This document shows positions 41,309 through 50,279 of a stretch of 64,000 bases of DNA, piece by piece. The notes under the pieces are model-generated. The model searched no databases, was not told the origin of the DNA, and worked only from the letters and a program-made list of their open reading frames with translations. The translations under genes and the position numbers were made by a program. Numbering within the stretch: position 1 is the first letter of the stretch; every line of letters begins with the position of its first letter. Source of the DNA: an uncultured Clostridium sp. (GTDB lineage: Bacteria > Bacillota > Clostridia > TANB77 > CAG-508); the NCBI GenBank assembly GCA_905213875.1, contig CAJMJN010000003.1, positions 1-64,000 of the forward strand, read 5' to 3'.

Positions 41309-41621
41309 ATCTATCTTCATGTTCTTTTTGCTCTGAATTTTCTAATATTTGTTCTTCTCTTACTCTTTCTCTGCTAATTTCATTGTTTTTATATTGTTCT
41401 GTTTTCTTTCTTCCTTTTGCAATTTTTACGTTATGATGTTGTAGTTCACTTTCTAGTTTAGAAATATTGGCATCAGTTTCAGCTATATCTTTTGCATGTG
41501 CTTTTTGCCATTTATCAAATTCACTTTCACTATCTATTGTTGATATAGAAGAACCAAATAAAGATTTAAAAGTTCCTAACCAATCTGTATTTTTTTCAGT
41601 TCTTATTTTTGCTTCTTTCAT
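41307..41621 (-). CDS. Charged coiled-coil protein, unknown
   Basis: 104 residues from ATG 41621 (MKEAKIRTEK), preceded by GAGG; an in-frame ATG at 41633 lies before that ribosome site. Cytosolic, helical, ending in a Glu/Arg/Lys-rich stretch (REEQILENSEQKEHEDR). A segment DWLGTFKSLFGSSIS is the only hydrophobic part. No family recognised. Confidence 0.55.
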   Translation of the reverse strand: MKEAKIRTEKNTDWLGTFKSLFGSSISTIDSESEFDKWQKAHAKDIAETDANISKLESELQHHNVKIAKGRKKTEQYKNNEISRERVREEQILENSEQKEHEDR

Positions 41622-41721
41622 ATTTAACCTCATTTCTTTTCAAGGCGCAATACAGCCTTTTATATTAAATACATAATTATTTTAGCATAAAAGTTTTGAA
41701 AAATCAAGCATTTTCTAGTTT

Positions 41722-42420
41722 TTATAAATTATCTATTGTCTTTTCTAATACTTTTTTACATATATCAGCCGCTTTATCTAAATTTTTATCAAAATCTTCT
41801 GCATTTTTTCCATTTGGTGTATCTGAAACACCTCTTATTGCTCCAAATGGTATTCCAGATAAATATGCCACTTGAGCAACTGCTCCACATTCCATGTCAA
41901 CAACATCAGCATCAAATTTTGCACTAATTTTATCTTTCATTGCTACATCTGTACAAAATATATCCCCTGTTGCGACAGTTCCTAATTTAACTTTAAAATC
42001 TATATCTCTTATGCTATTTACTGCTTTTTTTATGCTTTCTATTATAATATTATTACACTCTACTCCATTTCCTACTCCTGTTATATATCCTTTACTATGT
42101 CCAAATGCAGTAATATCAAAATCATGTTGCACTATATATTTTCCTATTACAACATCACCGATATTTAATAAATCATTAACAGCAGCTGCTGCTCCAACAT
42201 TAATTATTTTATCTACTTTATAATTATCTATCATTGCTTGAGTTGCTCTTGCTGCATTTACTTTTCCTACTCCACTTTGTACTATAATACATTTTTTACC
42301 CGAAATTTTTCCTATATAAAAGTCCATTCCTAAAACATTTTCATTTGTTACATTTTCCATACATTCTTGTATTTTTTCTCTTTCTTCATCCATTGCGATT
42401 ACTATTCCAATTCTGTTCAT
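41722..42420 (-). CDS. mtnN: 5'-methylthioadenosine/S-adenosylhomocysteine nucleosidase
   Basis: Cleaves adenine from MTA and SAH in methyl-cycle recycling. 232 residues from ATG 42420 (MNRIGIVIAMDEE) with AAGGAG ahead; a 7-codon extension from 42441 spans the ribosome site. Catalytic features: N-terminal AMDEE(R)E, VMDMECGAVAQVA (here VVDMECGAV) with the substrate Glu, and IRGVSDTP with the catalytic Asp. Monocistronic. Confidence 0.93.
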   Translation of the reverse strand: MNRIGIVIAMDEEREKIQECMENVTNENVLGMDFYIGKISGKKCIIVQSGVGKVNAARATQAMIDNYKVDKIINVGAAAAVNDLLNIGDVVIGKYIVQHDFDITAFGHSKGYITGVGNGVECNNIIIESIKKAVNSIRDIDFKVKLGTVATGDIFCTDVAMKDKISAKFDADVVDMECGAVAQVAYLSGIPFGAIRGVSDTPNGKNAEDFDKNLDKAADICKKVLEKTIDNL

Positions 42421-42572
42421 ATTTTTCTCCTTTTTATCCAAATTTTATTATTAGTCTAGAGTATTAAAAATTTCACATTATATTTGACTGCATTATATAT
42501 TATTTTGCACTTTACGTCAATTTTTTTAACTTTACTAACATCAATTTTACAAATATTTTTTTCAATTTTTAC

Positions 42573-42601
42573 TTGCAACTTTTTTTATTTTAGTTTAATA
42601 T
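42573..42601 (+). promoter_or_regulatory. Promoter of the glmS ribozyme-glmS transcript
   Basis: TTGCAA (42573-42578), 17-nt spacer, TAATAT (42596-42601). It stands about 60 nt before the ribozyme cleavage site. Confidence 0.6.
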
Positions 42602-42659
42602 AATAAAGTAAATTGAAAGATAGCAAATAAATTTAGTACGAAAGGAGTTTTAGTTTTTA

Positions 42660-42810
42660 GTTATAGCGCCAGAGCATTAAAATATTCATTAATGTTGACG
42701 AGGACTAAAGTTATCGAAAATTCGGCGGATGCTTTAGTGGCCATTCCTAAGGTCAAAGTATTAAAAACAAAAATCAATAGTAATATTGTAACAAAGTTTT
42801 AATACAATTA
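42660..42810 (+). ncRNA. glmS ribozyme: glmS ribozyme (glucosamine-6-phosphate riboswitch)
   Basis: The conserved core is plain: the cleavage site A/GCGCC (between 42665 and 42666), CCAGAGC..., GTTGACGAGGAC, AAGTTATCGAAAATTCGGCGGATGC, then GGCCATTCCTAAGGTC. These match the P1/P2/P2.1 core of the glmS class in order and spacing. The peripheral P3-P4 part is AT-rich. GlcN6P acts as the cofactor for self-cleavage, exposing the glmS mRNA to decay. It ends about 55 nt before the glmS start. Confidence 0.93.
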
Positions 42811-42866
42811 GGTTTTATTTTGCATACTTTCAATTCCAATTATAAAATTTTAAGGAGGACTTTAAT

Positions 42867-44696
42867 ATGTGTGGAATTGTAGGTTATATAGGAACACAAA
42901 AAGCTAGCCCTATTCTTATTAATGGGCTTTTAAGATTAGAATATAGAGGATATGATTCAGCAGGAATTGCAACAATTGAAAAAGATGGAATTTCTGTTAT
43001 GAAAGATAAAGGTAGAGTAAAAAATTTATATAAATTACCTGGTATTGATGATTTAACTGGTACTATTGGTATTGCTCATACAAGATGGGCTACACATGGT
43101 AAACCATCAAAAGAAAACTCTCACCCTCATTTTGATAATTCAAATTCATTTAGTGTAGTTCACAATGGAATTATTGAAAATTACAATGAATTAAGAAAAT
43201 TTTTAACAGATAATGGTTATACTTTTTATTCTCAAACAGATACAGAAGTTATACCTAATTTAATTCATTATTATTACACAAAAAATAATGATAAAAATCT
43301 TTTAAAAGCTGTAAAAGATGCTTGTTTAGATTTAAAAGGAAGTTTTGCTCTTGAGGTTATTTCTAAATATGACCCTGATCATATGGTAGTAGTTAGAAAA
43401 GATAGCCCTTTAGTTATTGGTAAAGGTGATGGGGAAAATTATATTTCTTCAGATATCCCTGCTATACTTTCTTTTACAAGAAACTTCTATTTACTAAATG
43501 ATTTAGAATTTGTTTTATTATCAAGAGATGACGCTAAATTCTATGATATAGATTTACATCCTATTGATAAAAAAATTCAAACTATTGAGTGGAATGCTTC
43601 TAGTGCAGAAAAAGAAGGTTTTGAAGATTATATGTTAAAAGAAATATATGAACAACCAACAGCTATTCGTGAAACTATTGGAGCTAAATTAAACGAAGGT
43701 TCAAAATGTGATTTTGAAGAATTAGACTTCACAAAAGATTATTTAAAAGGATTAAACAAAATATATTTAGTAGCTTGTGGTACTGCAATGCATGCTGGAT
43801 TAGCTGGTAAATGTATGATGGAACGTTTATGTAAAATTCCTACAGAAGTTGATATTGCTTCTGAATTTAGATATAGAGATCCTATTATTGATGATAAAAC
43901 TTTATGCATTTTTATATCACAATCAGGTGAAACTGCTGATACAATTGCAGCATTAAAACTTTCTAAAGAAAAAGGAGCTAAAACATTAGCTATTACTAAT
44001 GTAATTGGAAGTTCAATTACAAGAGAAGCTGATTATTCTATTTATACACATGCTGGACCTGAAATTGCGGTTGCTTCAACAAAAGCATATACTTCTCAGG
44101 TGGTATTATTTTCACTTTTAGCACTTTATTTTGCACAAACATTAGAAATATCTAATTCAGATGTTGATGATTTAAGAAAAGAAGTTTTAGAACTTCCTAA
44201 AAAAATTGAAGAAGTATTAAAAAGTGCTGACACAATAAAAGAATTTGGTCATCGAATTTATCAAGAAAAAGATGTATTTTTCTTAGGTAGAGGAATTGAT
44301 GAAGCCGTTGCTAGAGAAGCTTCTTTAAAATTAAAAGAAATTTCTTATATACATGCAGATAGTTACCCAGCTGGTGAATTAAAACATGGACCAATTGCTT
44401 TAATTGAAAATGGAATTACTGTTATAAGTATTATGACTGATCCTAAACTAGTTGAAAAAACTGTAAGTAATATACAAGAAGTTATCACTAGAGGAGCAAA
44501 GACATTAGTTATAACAAATCAAGATATAGATGAAAAATTATTTGATACTGTAATTCATATTCCAGAAACAAGTACACTCATCTCTCCTGTGCTATCTGTT
44601 ATTCCAACTCAATTACTTGCTTATTATATTTCTAAAGAAAAAGGATTAGATGTTGATAAGCCAAGAAATTTAGCTAAATCAGTAACAGTTGAATAA
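42867..44696 (+). CDS. glmS: Glutamine-fructose-6-phosphate aminotransferase
   Basis: Makes glucosamine-6-phosphate from fructose-6-P and glutamine, first step of amino-sugar and cell-wall precursor synthesis. 609 residues: N-terminal glutaminase domain with nucleophile C2 (MCGIVGYIG), TRWATHGKPS, and HNGIIENY; two SIS domains with ACGTAMHAG, SQSGETADT and the C-terminal DKPRNLAKSVTVE. Start after AAGGAGGAC. Controlled by the ribozyme upstream. Confidence 0.98.
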   Translation: MCGIVGYIGTQKASPILINGLLRLEYRGYDSAGIATIEKDGISVMKDKGRVKNLYKLPGIDDLTGTIGIAHTRWATHGKPSKENSHPHFDNSNSFSVVHNGIIENYNELRKFLTDNGYTFYSQTDTEVIPNLIHYYYTKNNDKNLLKAVKDACLDLKGSFALEVISKYDPDHMVVVRKDSPLVIGKGDGENYISSDIPAILSFTRNFYLLNDLEFVLLSRDDAKFYDIDLHPIDKKIQTIEWNASSAEKEGFEDYMLKEIYEQPTAIRETIGAKLNEGSKCDFEELDFTKDYLKGLNKIYLVACGTAMHAGLAGKCMMERLCKIPTEVDIASEFRYRDPIIDDKTLCIFISQSGETADTIAALKLSKEKGAKTLAITNVIGSSITREADYSIYTHAGPEIAVASTKAYTSQVVLFSLLALYFAQTLEISNSDVDDLRKEVLELPKKIEEVLKSADTIKEFGHRIYQEKDVFFLGRGIDEAVAREASLKLKEISYIHADSYPAGELKHGPIALIENGITVISIMTDPKLVEKTVSNIQEVITRGAKTLVITNQDIDEKLFDTVIHIPETSTLISPVLSVIPTQLLAYYISKEKGLDVDKPRNLAKSVTVE

Positions 44697-44754
44697 TATT
44701 AATTTTATTTTAATTAATTTTTTAAAATTAATTAAAATTCACTGTATAAATTAT

Positions 44755-44799
44755 AAAAGAATCCTATATTAGAACTAACTAATATATAGGATTCTTTTT
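44755..44799. terminator. Terminator of glmS (bidirectional)
   Basis: AAAAGAATCCTATATTAG pairs with CTAATATATAGGATTCTTTT around a short loop. It also lies past the end of the convergent bofA gene. Confidence 0.8.
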
Positions 44800-44822
44800 A
44801 TGTAAAATAAAAATATGTAAGC

Positions 44823-45083
44823 TTATCCAACAAGTAATTTTACTATAATTAATGCTACCGTTCCTGGTATTCCCAGTAAACCAACTACAATACTTGTAAA
44901 AATATTAAGTCCCAAATGGAATCCAAATGTAGCTCCACATACGTTAATTATGTATATAACTACTCCACCCAAAACCGAGTTTAATACTAATTTTAAAATT
45001 TTTTTTATTGGTACAATGAAAATTTTTCCAAATATAAATATAAAGCAAATACATGCTAAATATGTGATAACATTAATTTCCAT
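44823..45083 (-). CDS. bofA: BofA-family membrane protein (pro-sigma-K processing inhibitor)
   Basis: 86 residues with two to three membrane segments and the conserved C-terminal end LGIPGTVALIIVKLLVG. BofA holds the SpoIVFB protease inactive in the sporulating mother cell. It is preceded by a YaaL-like gene as in Bacillus. Confidence 0.9.
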   Translation of the reverse strand: MEINVITYLACICFIFIFGKIFIVPIKKILKLVLNSVLGGVVIYIINVCGATFGFHLGLNIFTSIVVGLLGIPGTVALIIVKLLVG

Positions 45084-45106
45084 ATATTTCCCACCTTTTT
45101 ATAAAA

Positions 45107-45388
45107 TTATATTGCTTCATCATAAAAGTTTGAATATTGTTTATCTGTAATCATATCTACTTCTATTCCATTTAATTTTGCTAATTTTATTAAATAATCT
45201 AATTTTGATTGATTTGCTTTTATTTGATATACATAATAGTCTATTAATCCTTCTGTTGCACTTTCAAAATTTTGATTATTGCATTTTAGCTCTTCCCTTG
45301 TTTTTATTATCATTCTTATTAATTCTACTTCTTTTTCTTGTTCATTTTTTTCTATAATTTTAGTTTCTTTTTTATATTCTTCATTCAT
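45107..45388 (-). CDS. yaaL: DUF2508 / YaaL-like protein
   Basis: 93 residues from ATG 45388 (MNEEYKKE), after AAAGGATG. The frame is open further upstream to 45598, but that part overlaps the divergent VirD4-like gene and its promoter region. The pattern ELIRMIIKTREELKCNNQNFESATEGLIDYYVYQIKANQSKLDYLIKLAK fits DUF2508 (YaaL), whose gene neighbours bofA in Firmicutes. Function unknown. Confidence 0.75.
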   Translation of the reverse strand: MNEEYKKETKIIEKNEQEKEVELIRMIIKTREELKCNNQNFESATEGLIDYYVYQIKANQSKLDYLIKLAKLNGIEVDMITDKQYSNFYDEAI

Positions 45389-45537
45389 ATTTACTTCATC
45401 CTTTCTTTTTCTAGTATATTCTATAGCGGTCTTTTTATTCATTTTTAGCAATATTTTCTTTAAACTACTTGTTTTTTTGCCAATTTTATAGGATAATATA
45501 TATGTAGAATTATTAGTAGAATGAAAGGGTTTTTTAG

Positions 45538-47877
45538 ATGAAGTATATAGATAAGTTTTTGAAAAAATTAAACACAGATAGAAACACTTTTGCAACATAT
45601 ACTCTTACTTTAATAAGTGCTTATTTAGCAATTGATAGAATTGTTGAAATGTTACTTATGATATTTACTGGTGTTTCTTATTCTTATTGGGGACCTTTTA
45701 CTTATACATTGGCATTAGCTTGTCCTGTATTTGCATATTTGTTTTCAGGTTCTTCAAAATTTGCCAATAGTAAAAATAAGAAAGTTACATTATTTTTTGT
45801 ATATGTAATTTGTCTTTACATTATTGCAATTTCAATGTTTACACAGTGGCTAAATATGGGAGCATGGTTATTATTACTTTCTGTTCCTAATTATGCTGAA
45901 CTTATAACTGGTTTTTCCGATTTAGTAAAACCTGCTATGAGAAGTATATCTTTGTTCTTACCACTTGCAACATTTTTCCCATTTTTCAAATGGTGCTATT
46001 TTGGTGTAAATGATAATGCACAACAAATTAGATCTATTTGGGATTATGGTGGAATTAGTTTAGCAGATAAGAAAAAAGGTCATGGACCTTATTCATGTGA
46101 AGTTTACTTATGCTATAATAGTGAAACAGGAAAAACTATAACAATTCCTGAAGAATCAAGATTTCAATCACTATTTGTATGTGGTGGTTCTGGTTCTGGA
46201 AAAACTTCTTTAGTATATGAACCATTATTCGCAAGAGACTTAGAAAGAAAATATTTCTTTAAAGAAGTTTCAAAAGAAATGGGTTATACAGCATTAAAAA
46301 CTGGATTAGCTAATTTAAAAGCTCCATATAACAATGATTATTTAAATAAATATTTTAATTTAAACATGCTAGTACCTGCTGAAGGTAAAGAATCTTTATT
46401 TAAAACTTATATTAAGAAAATGTTATTAGGTAATGTAAGTGGTGAATATACTTACAGAAATATTGGTCTTACATTAATGGCACCTGATTATGAAGTAATC
46501 AGTCATATGATTGGTGTTTGTAAAAATTTTGGTATTGAATACAATATAATTGATCCTGATAATCCAAAGTCTATAGGTTTAAATCCATTTGTATATGATG
46601 ACTCATCAAAAATTGCTATAACTATTTCAGCTGTTATAAAATCCATGTATAACACAGCACATCATGATGTTAATGAAGCTTACAAAGAAGACATTGCTAT
46701 GCAAGCAATTGAAAACCTAGCTATTCTTTTAAAAGAGATTTATCCAAAAATGAATGAAGGTAAACTTCCTAACTTAGAAGATATGCTAAAAATGTTTACT
46801 AATTTTGATTTAATTGAAAAAATGTGCAAAATATTAGAACATGATATAGAAAATGATCCAGTTAAAAAGGAAAAATATCACGTATTACTAGAATATTTTA
46901 AAAAGAACTTTTACCATGATGCACCTGCAAAATCAAATATAGAAAAATATATTTATTCTGTAACAAGTCAATTAGATAATTTATTACGTATTCCTGGTAT
47001 AAAAGGAATCTTATGTAATAGATATGATAACTTAAACTTTGATAAAATGCTTTTAAATTCAGAAGTAACATTTGTATGTACAAGGCGTGGAAATTTAGGT
47101 TCTGCAGGACATAAAGCATTTGGTCTATTTTTCTTAATAGCAATGCAAAATGCTGTATTAAGAAGACCTGGTACTGAAAATACACGTACACCTTATCTTA
47201 TTTATATTGATGAATTTGCCGATTTCATTTGTAAAGATACTGAAGCTATGTTCACAATGTACAGAAAATACAAAGTAGGTTCTATTATATCTACTCAAAA
47301 CTTACAACAACTTGAAACTCCTGAATTATCTGTTAATTACAGAAATACAATATTATCTAACTGTGCAAATAAAATATTTACAGGTAATGGAGCTTATGAT
47401 GAACTTGAATGGTGGTCTAATGAACTTGGTACTCATAGAGAATGGTCTTATGGAAGTTCTATGAATACAGATACTATGGAATATGATCATAAACTTAGTG
47501 GTGTTTCTTGGAAATTTGTTGCTAACTTTAAGCCTGGAAAACTTCAAGGTCTCGGAGCTAAAGACTGTGCTTATAAAATTAGAGGTGAAAACGGAAAACC
47601 TATTGCTGGTCCTGGTAAGTTAGCTTACTTAGAATCAAAATATAAAGAACCTCATAAAGTTAAAACTTTTGACTTTGGAAAATATTCAGATGGAGTAACA
47701 ACTGTAACTGAAGATGATGATAGTGATATGAGAAAAAAATTCAATCTTAAACATATTGATTTTAGAGATGAAAGAAATGAAATTGATCCAATTCAAATTG
47801 ATACAACTGATTCTAAATATGTTTTTGATAATGAAGATGCTATTGTTAATAACAAAAAAAGCAGTAAGAAATTTTAA
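45538..47877 (+). CDS. VirD4/TraG-type coupling ATPase, orphan
   Basis: 779 residues. N-terminal membrane domain with about four helices (20-42, 52-70, 83-103, 107-150). Walker A GGSGSGKTS at 216-224; a TraM-recognition/Walker B segment YLIYIDEFADF; ISTQNLQQLE motif III. The C-terminal about 80 residues are acidic and Lys-rich. Such ATPases hand DNA or protein substrates to a type IV secretion system, but no relaxase or T4SS gene is adjacent and the neighbours are sporulation and housekeeping genes. It could also service the mobile element nearby. Terminated by a strong hairpin. Confidence 0.88.
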   Translation: MKYIDKFLKKLNTDRNTFATYTLTLISAYLAIDRIVEMLLMIFTGVSYSYWGPFTYTLALACPVFAYLFSGSSKFANSKNKKVTLFFVYVICLYIIAISMFTQWLNMGAWLLLLSVPNYAELITGFSDLVKPAMRSISLFLPLATFFPFFKWCYFGVNDNAQQIRSIWDYGGISLADKKKGHGPYSCEVYLCYNSETGKTITIPEESRFQSLFVCGGSGSGKTSLVYEPLFARDLERKYFFKEVSKEMGYTALKTGLANLKAPYNNDYLNKYFNLNMLVPAEGKESLFKTYIKKMLLGNVSGEYTYRNIGLTLMAPDYEVISHMIGVCKNFGIEYNIIDPDNPKSIGLNPFVYDDSSKIAITISAVIKSMYNTAHHDVNEAYKEDIAMQAIENLAILLKEIYPKMNEGKLPNLEDMLKMFTNFDLIEKMCKILEHDIENDPVKKEKYHVLLEYFKKNFYHDAPAKSNIEKYIYSVTSQLDNLLRIPGIKGILCNRYDNLNFDKMLLNSEVTFVCTRRGNLGSAGHKAFGLFFLIAMQNAVLRRPGTENTRTPYLIYIDEFADFICKDTEAMFTMYRKYKVGSIISTQNLQQLETPELSVNYRNTILSNCANKIFTGNGAYDELEWWSNELGTHREWSYGSSMNTDTMEYDHKLSGVSWKFVANFKPGKLQGLGAKDCAYKIRGENGKPIAGPGKLAYLESKYKEPHKVKTFDFGKYSDGVTTVTEDDDSDMRKKFNLKHIDFRDERNEIDPIQIDTTDSKYVFDNEDAIVNNKKSSKKF

Positions 47878-47900
47878 ATTTTAAAATAAATAAAAACTAA

Positions 47901-47945
47901 AAAGAAAGCGATTAAATAATATTTATTTGATTGCTTTCTTTTTTT
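47901..47945 (+). terminator. Terminator of the VirD4-like gene
   Basis: AAAGAAAGC-g-ATTAAAT pairs with TATTTGAT-t-GCTTTCTTT, followed by a run of T. Strong intrinsic terminator. Confidence 0.85.
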
Positions 47946-47976
47946 CATAACTACTCCATACTTCTATAAATTTATA

Positions 47977-48825
47977 TTAAAAGTTTATACCTAACATTTG
48001 CAATATAATCCCTGATAATGTACCTATTACAACTAATAAAACTACTATTTCTATATTTTCTTTTAATTTTTTATTCATTTTAAATAATACTGCTAGTCCA
48101 ACTCCTGCTCCAACTAATAACCCAGCTATCATTGTTGAAACTGGAATAACATTTTGTACATACAATTGTGTTAATATAACTGATGACGCACAATTTGGTA
48201 ATAATCCTATTAAACTTGCTAATACAGGTGCTAGTACAGGATTTGCTTGTAGAAAATTAGCTATGTTTTCTTCCCCAATAAAATATACTATCATATTAAT
48301 TATAAATATTATTATTACAATAAAAACAAATATATTTACTGTATGTTTTAAGGCTGATTTTAATATTCCATGTTCACAATCGCAATGCTCTTTTTCACAT
48401 AAATCCACTATTTTTTCTTCTTCAGTATTTTTTCTTGTTTGTATTATTAAATCAATTAAAAATCCTACAATTACTGCTATTATTAACTTTATTCCTAATA
48501 TTTTTATTATCGTAATTATTGGTATTCCCTCTGATATCATAATTGGTATCATTTCATCTGATGTGGCTAAATACACTGCTAATAATGTTCCTATATTTAT
48601 AATTCTTGTTGCATATAAATTTGTAGCAGCTACTGAAAATCCACATTGAGGTATAGTTCCTAATAGTCCTCCAATTAATGGTCCAAATTTTCCTGATTTT
48701 TGTATAGCACTTTTTACTTTATTACTTGTTTTATGTTCTAAATACTCCATTATTATATATGTAACAAATAAAAATGGCAGTAATTTTACACTGTCAATTA
48801 ATGTATCTATCACAACATCTATCAT
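47977..48825 (-). CDS. ArsP_2-type heavy-metal (putative manganese) permease
   Basis: 282 residues, about ten membrane helices in two related halves. Each half has a matching conserved motif: GGLLGTIPQCGFSVAAT and ASLIGLLPNCASSVILT. The cytosolic loop between carries CEKEHCDCEHG, a likely metal-binding cluster. This is the PF11449-type exporter family annotated as putative Mn or arsenic efflux. No yybP-ykoY riboswitch was recognised upstream. A hairpin sits between the Shine-Dalgarno and ATG (see next). Confidence 0.82.
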   Translation of the reverse strand: MIDVVIDTLIDSVKLLPFLFVTYIIMEYLEHKTSNKVKSAIQKSGKFGPLIGGLLGTIPQCGFSVAATNLYATRIINIGTLLAVYLATSDEMIPIMISEGIPIITIIKILGIKLIIAVIVGFLIDLIIQTRKNTEEEKIVDLCEKEHCDCEHGILKSALKHTVNIFVFIVIIIFIINMIVYFIGEENIANFLQANPVLAPVLASLIGLLPNCASSVILTQLYVQNVIPVSTMIAGLLVGAGVGLAVLFKMNKKLKENIEIVVLLVVIGTLSGIILQMLGINF

Positions 48826-48835
48826 TCTATTTTTT

Positions 48836-48868
48836 GTAGGATATATTTAGTATTGAAATATATCCTAC
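48836..48868 (-). promoter_or_regulatory. Hairpin placed between ribosome site and start codon
   Basis: AAGGAG lies at 48875-48870, but the start ATG is at 48825, 44 nt away. The intervening RNA is a perfect 13-bp stem GTAGGATATATTT / AAATATATCCTAC (48868-48836) and then AAAAAATAGA. When folded, the stem brings the ribosome site to normal distance. An in-frame TAA upstream excludes an earlier start. It may be a translational switch. Confidence 0.6.
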
Positions 48869-48953
48869 TCTCCTTTCCAATTTTATTTTCAATATTATCT
48901 CATTATGTTCAACATATATTTTAACATACTTGTCAAGTATTTATTATTTATTT

Positions 48954-49403
48954 TTAAATACTTCTATATCTTCCACATACACGTCCTGTGCAACCACTTG
49001 TATTATTGTCATTTGTTTTACTTGATATTGTAAGTAATGTTCCATCATCAGTATTATTACATGTGCTACTAATAGTCAATAAATCATTTGTATTATTTAC
49101 CAAGTTTGATGTATTATTACAATATGTGCATTGGTGCCTATTTCCTTGTCTTCCACTATTATTGTTTAATTGCTCTATTAATTTGCATATTAAGTACACT
49201 AATGTTGCTGTTATAAAACTTAATATTGTATATGCTATTGTTGCAATTAAAAAGTTTATATCACCAACAACAAATGTTACTATTAGAAAAATAGCAAATA
49301 TAATTGCTGCAACTAATGGTGGACATTTTAAAATTTTTTGTAATGCTATTGAAATTATTATAGTAGCTATTGGTAGGGCAAAAAATATTAGTAAATTATT
49401 CAT
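48954..49403 (-). CDS. Small membrane protein with Cys/Asn/Thr-rich tail
   Basis: 149 residues. Three hydrophobic helices (about 4-24, 29-47, 51-75) are followed by a polar tail with CTYC, CNN, a twofold LLTISS repeat (NDLLTISSTCNNT and GTLLTISSKTNDN) and a final CTGRVCGRYRSI. The membrane part recalls the DUF2651 family, but I am not certain. The tail may be outside the cell with disulfides or a metal site. Confidence 0.6.
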   Translation of the reverse strand: MNNLLIFFALPIATIIISIALQKILKCPPLVAAIIFAIFLIVTFVVGDINFLIATIAYTILSFITATLVYLICKLIEQLNNNSGRQGNRHQCTYCNNTSNLVNNTNDLLTISSTCNNTDDGTLLTISSKTNDNNTSGCTGRVCGRYRSI

Positions 49404-49465
49404 AATTATTTCTCTCCTTTATGTTTTACTATACTATATGCCTTTACCTTCTATTTGGTTAACAA

Positions 49466-50219
49466 TTATTGTTTACATTCTTCATATTCAACATTTAATA
49501 AATATAATCCTTGTGGCTGAAGTGTTTTTCCTGCATTTTCTCTTTTTTTACTTTTTATAATATTTTCAATTTCTTTTGGTTCTATTTTCCCAAGTCCTAC
49601 ATCAACCAATGTTCCTGCAATTATTCTTACCATATTATATAAAAAACCATTTCCTGTTAATTCTATATATATTTTTTCATTTGGCATTTCTTTTACTTCT
49701 GCTTTATAAATTTTTCTAACACTACTTTTACTACTAGTTCCACTTGCTCTAAATGCTTTAAAGTCATGTTCTCCTTCAAAATATTTTACTGCTTCTTTCA
49801 TTTTTTCTACATCAAGTTTTTGTGGTATGTGTGTTTCTAAATTTCTATATATAGCTGTTCCATATTTTGAGTTATTTATTATATATCTATATGTTTTTTT
49901 CTTGCAGTTCAATCTGCTGTGAAATCTTAAATCTACTTCTTCCGCTTCTTTTATTTTTATAGATGACTTTAAATTGCTGTTTAATGCTATTGGAAACTTT
50001 TCTATTGGTAAATTAGAATTTGTTTTAAAATTAGCAACTTGTCCGAAGTGCATGAACTCCTCTATCGGTTCTTCCTGAAGCAGTTAAATCCACTTGCTCG
50101 CCTGTTATTTTTTCTATTGCCTTTTCTATTGTTCCTTGTATATTTAATTTTCCTGGCTGTTTTTGCCAACCCTGAAATTCTTTTCCATCATATTCTATAA
50201 TAAGTTTTATATTTCTCAT
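49466..50219 (-). pseudogene. truA: tRNA pseudouridine synthase TruA, frameshifted
   Basis: Two frames together make a complete TruA (pseudouridine 38-40 of the tRNA anticodon arm). The first (ATG 50219) begins MRNIKLIIEYDGKEFQGWQ and contains the catalytic GRTDRGVHAL, then runs into RTSC-stop. The second continues GQVANFKTNSNLP...NGFLYNMVRIIAGTLVDVG to 49466. The break is one extra base at about 50045: GCACTT-C-GGACAA where GCACTTGGACAA would give the family sequence HALGQVANF. All else looks intact, so it is a recent mutation or a sequencing error. Confidence 0.88.
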
Positions 50220-50279
50220 TTTTACTTTATTCCTCTTCCTTATAATATAATAAAGTCGCAAAATTGCGACTTTTATAAT

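Noticed and set aside
45389..45598. N-terminal extension of the YaaL-like gene
   Set aside because: It would overlap the divergent VirD4-like gene; the ATG at 45388 has the ribosome site and matches the family start.
48826..48950. Manganese (yybP-ykoY) riboswitch before the metal exporter
   Set aside because: The conserved loops of that class are not present; only a simple hairpin is seen.
48988..49560. 190-codon plus-strand frame over the Cys-rich membrane protein and truA end
   Set aside because: Antisense shadow; spans two minus-strand genes and has no ribosome site.
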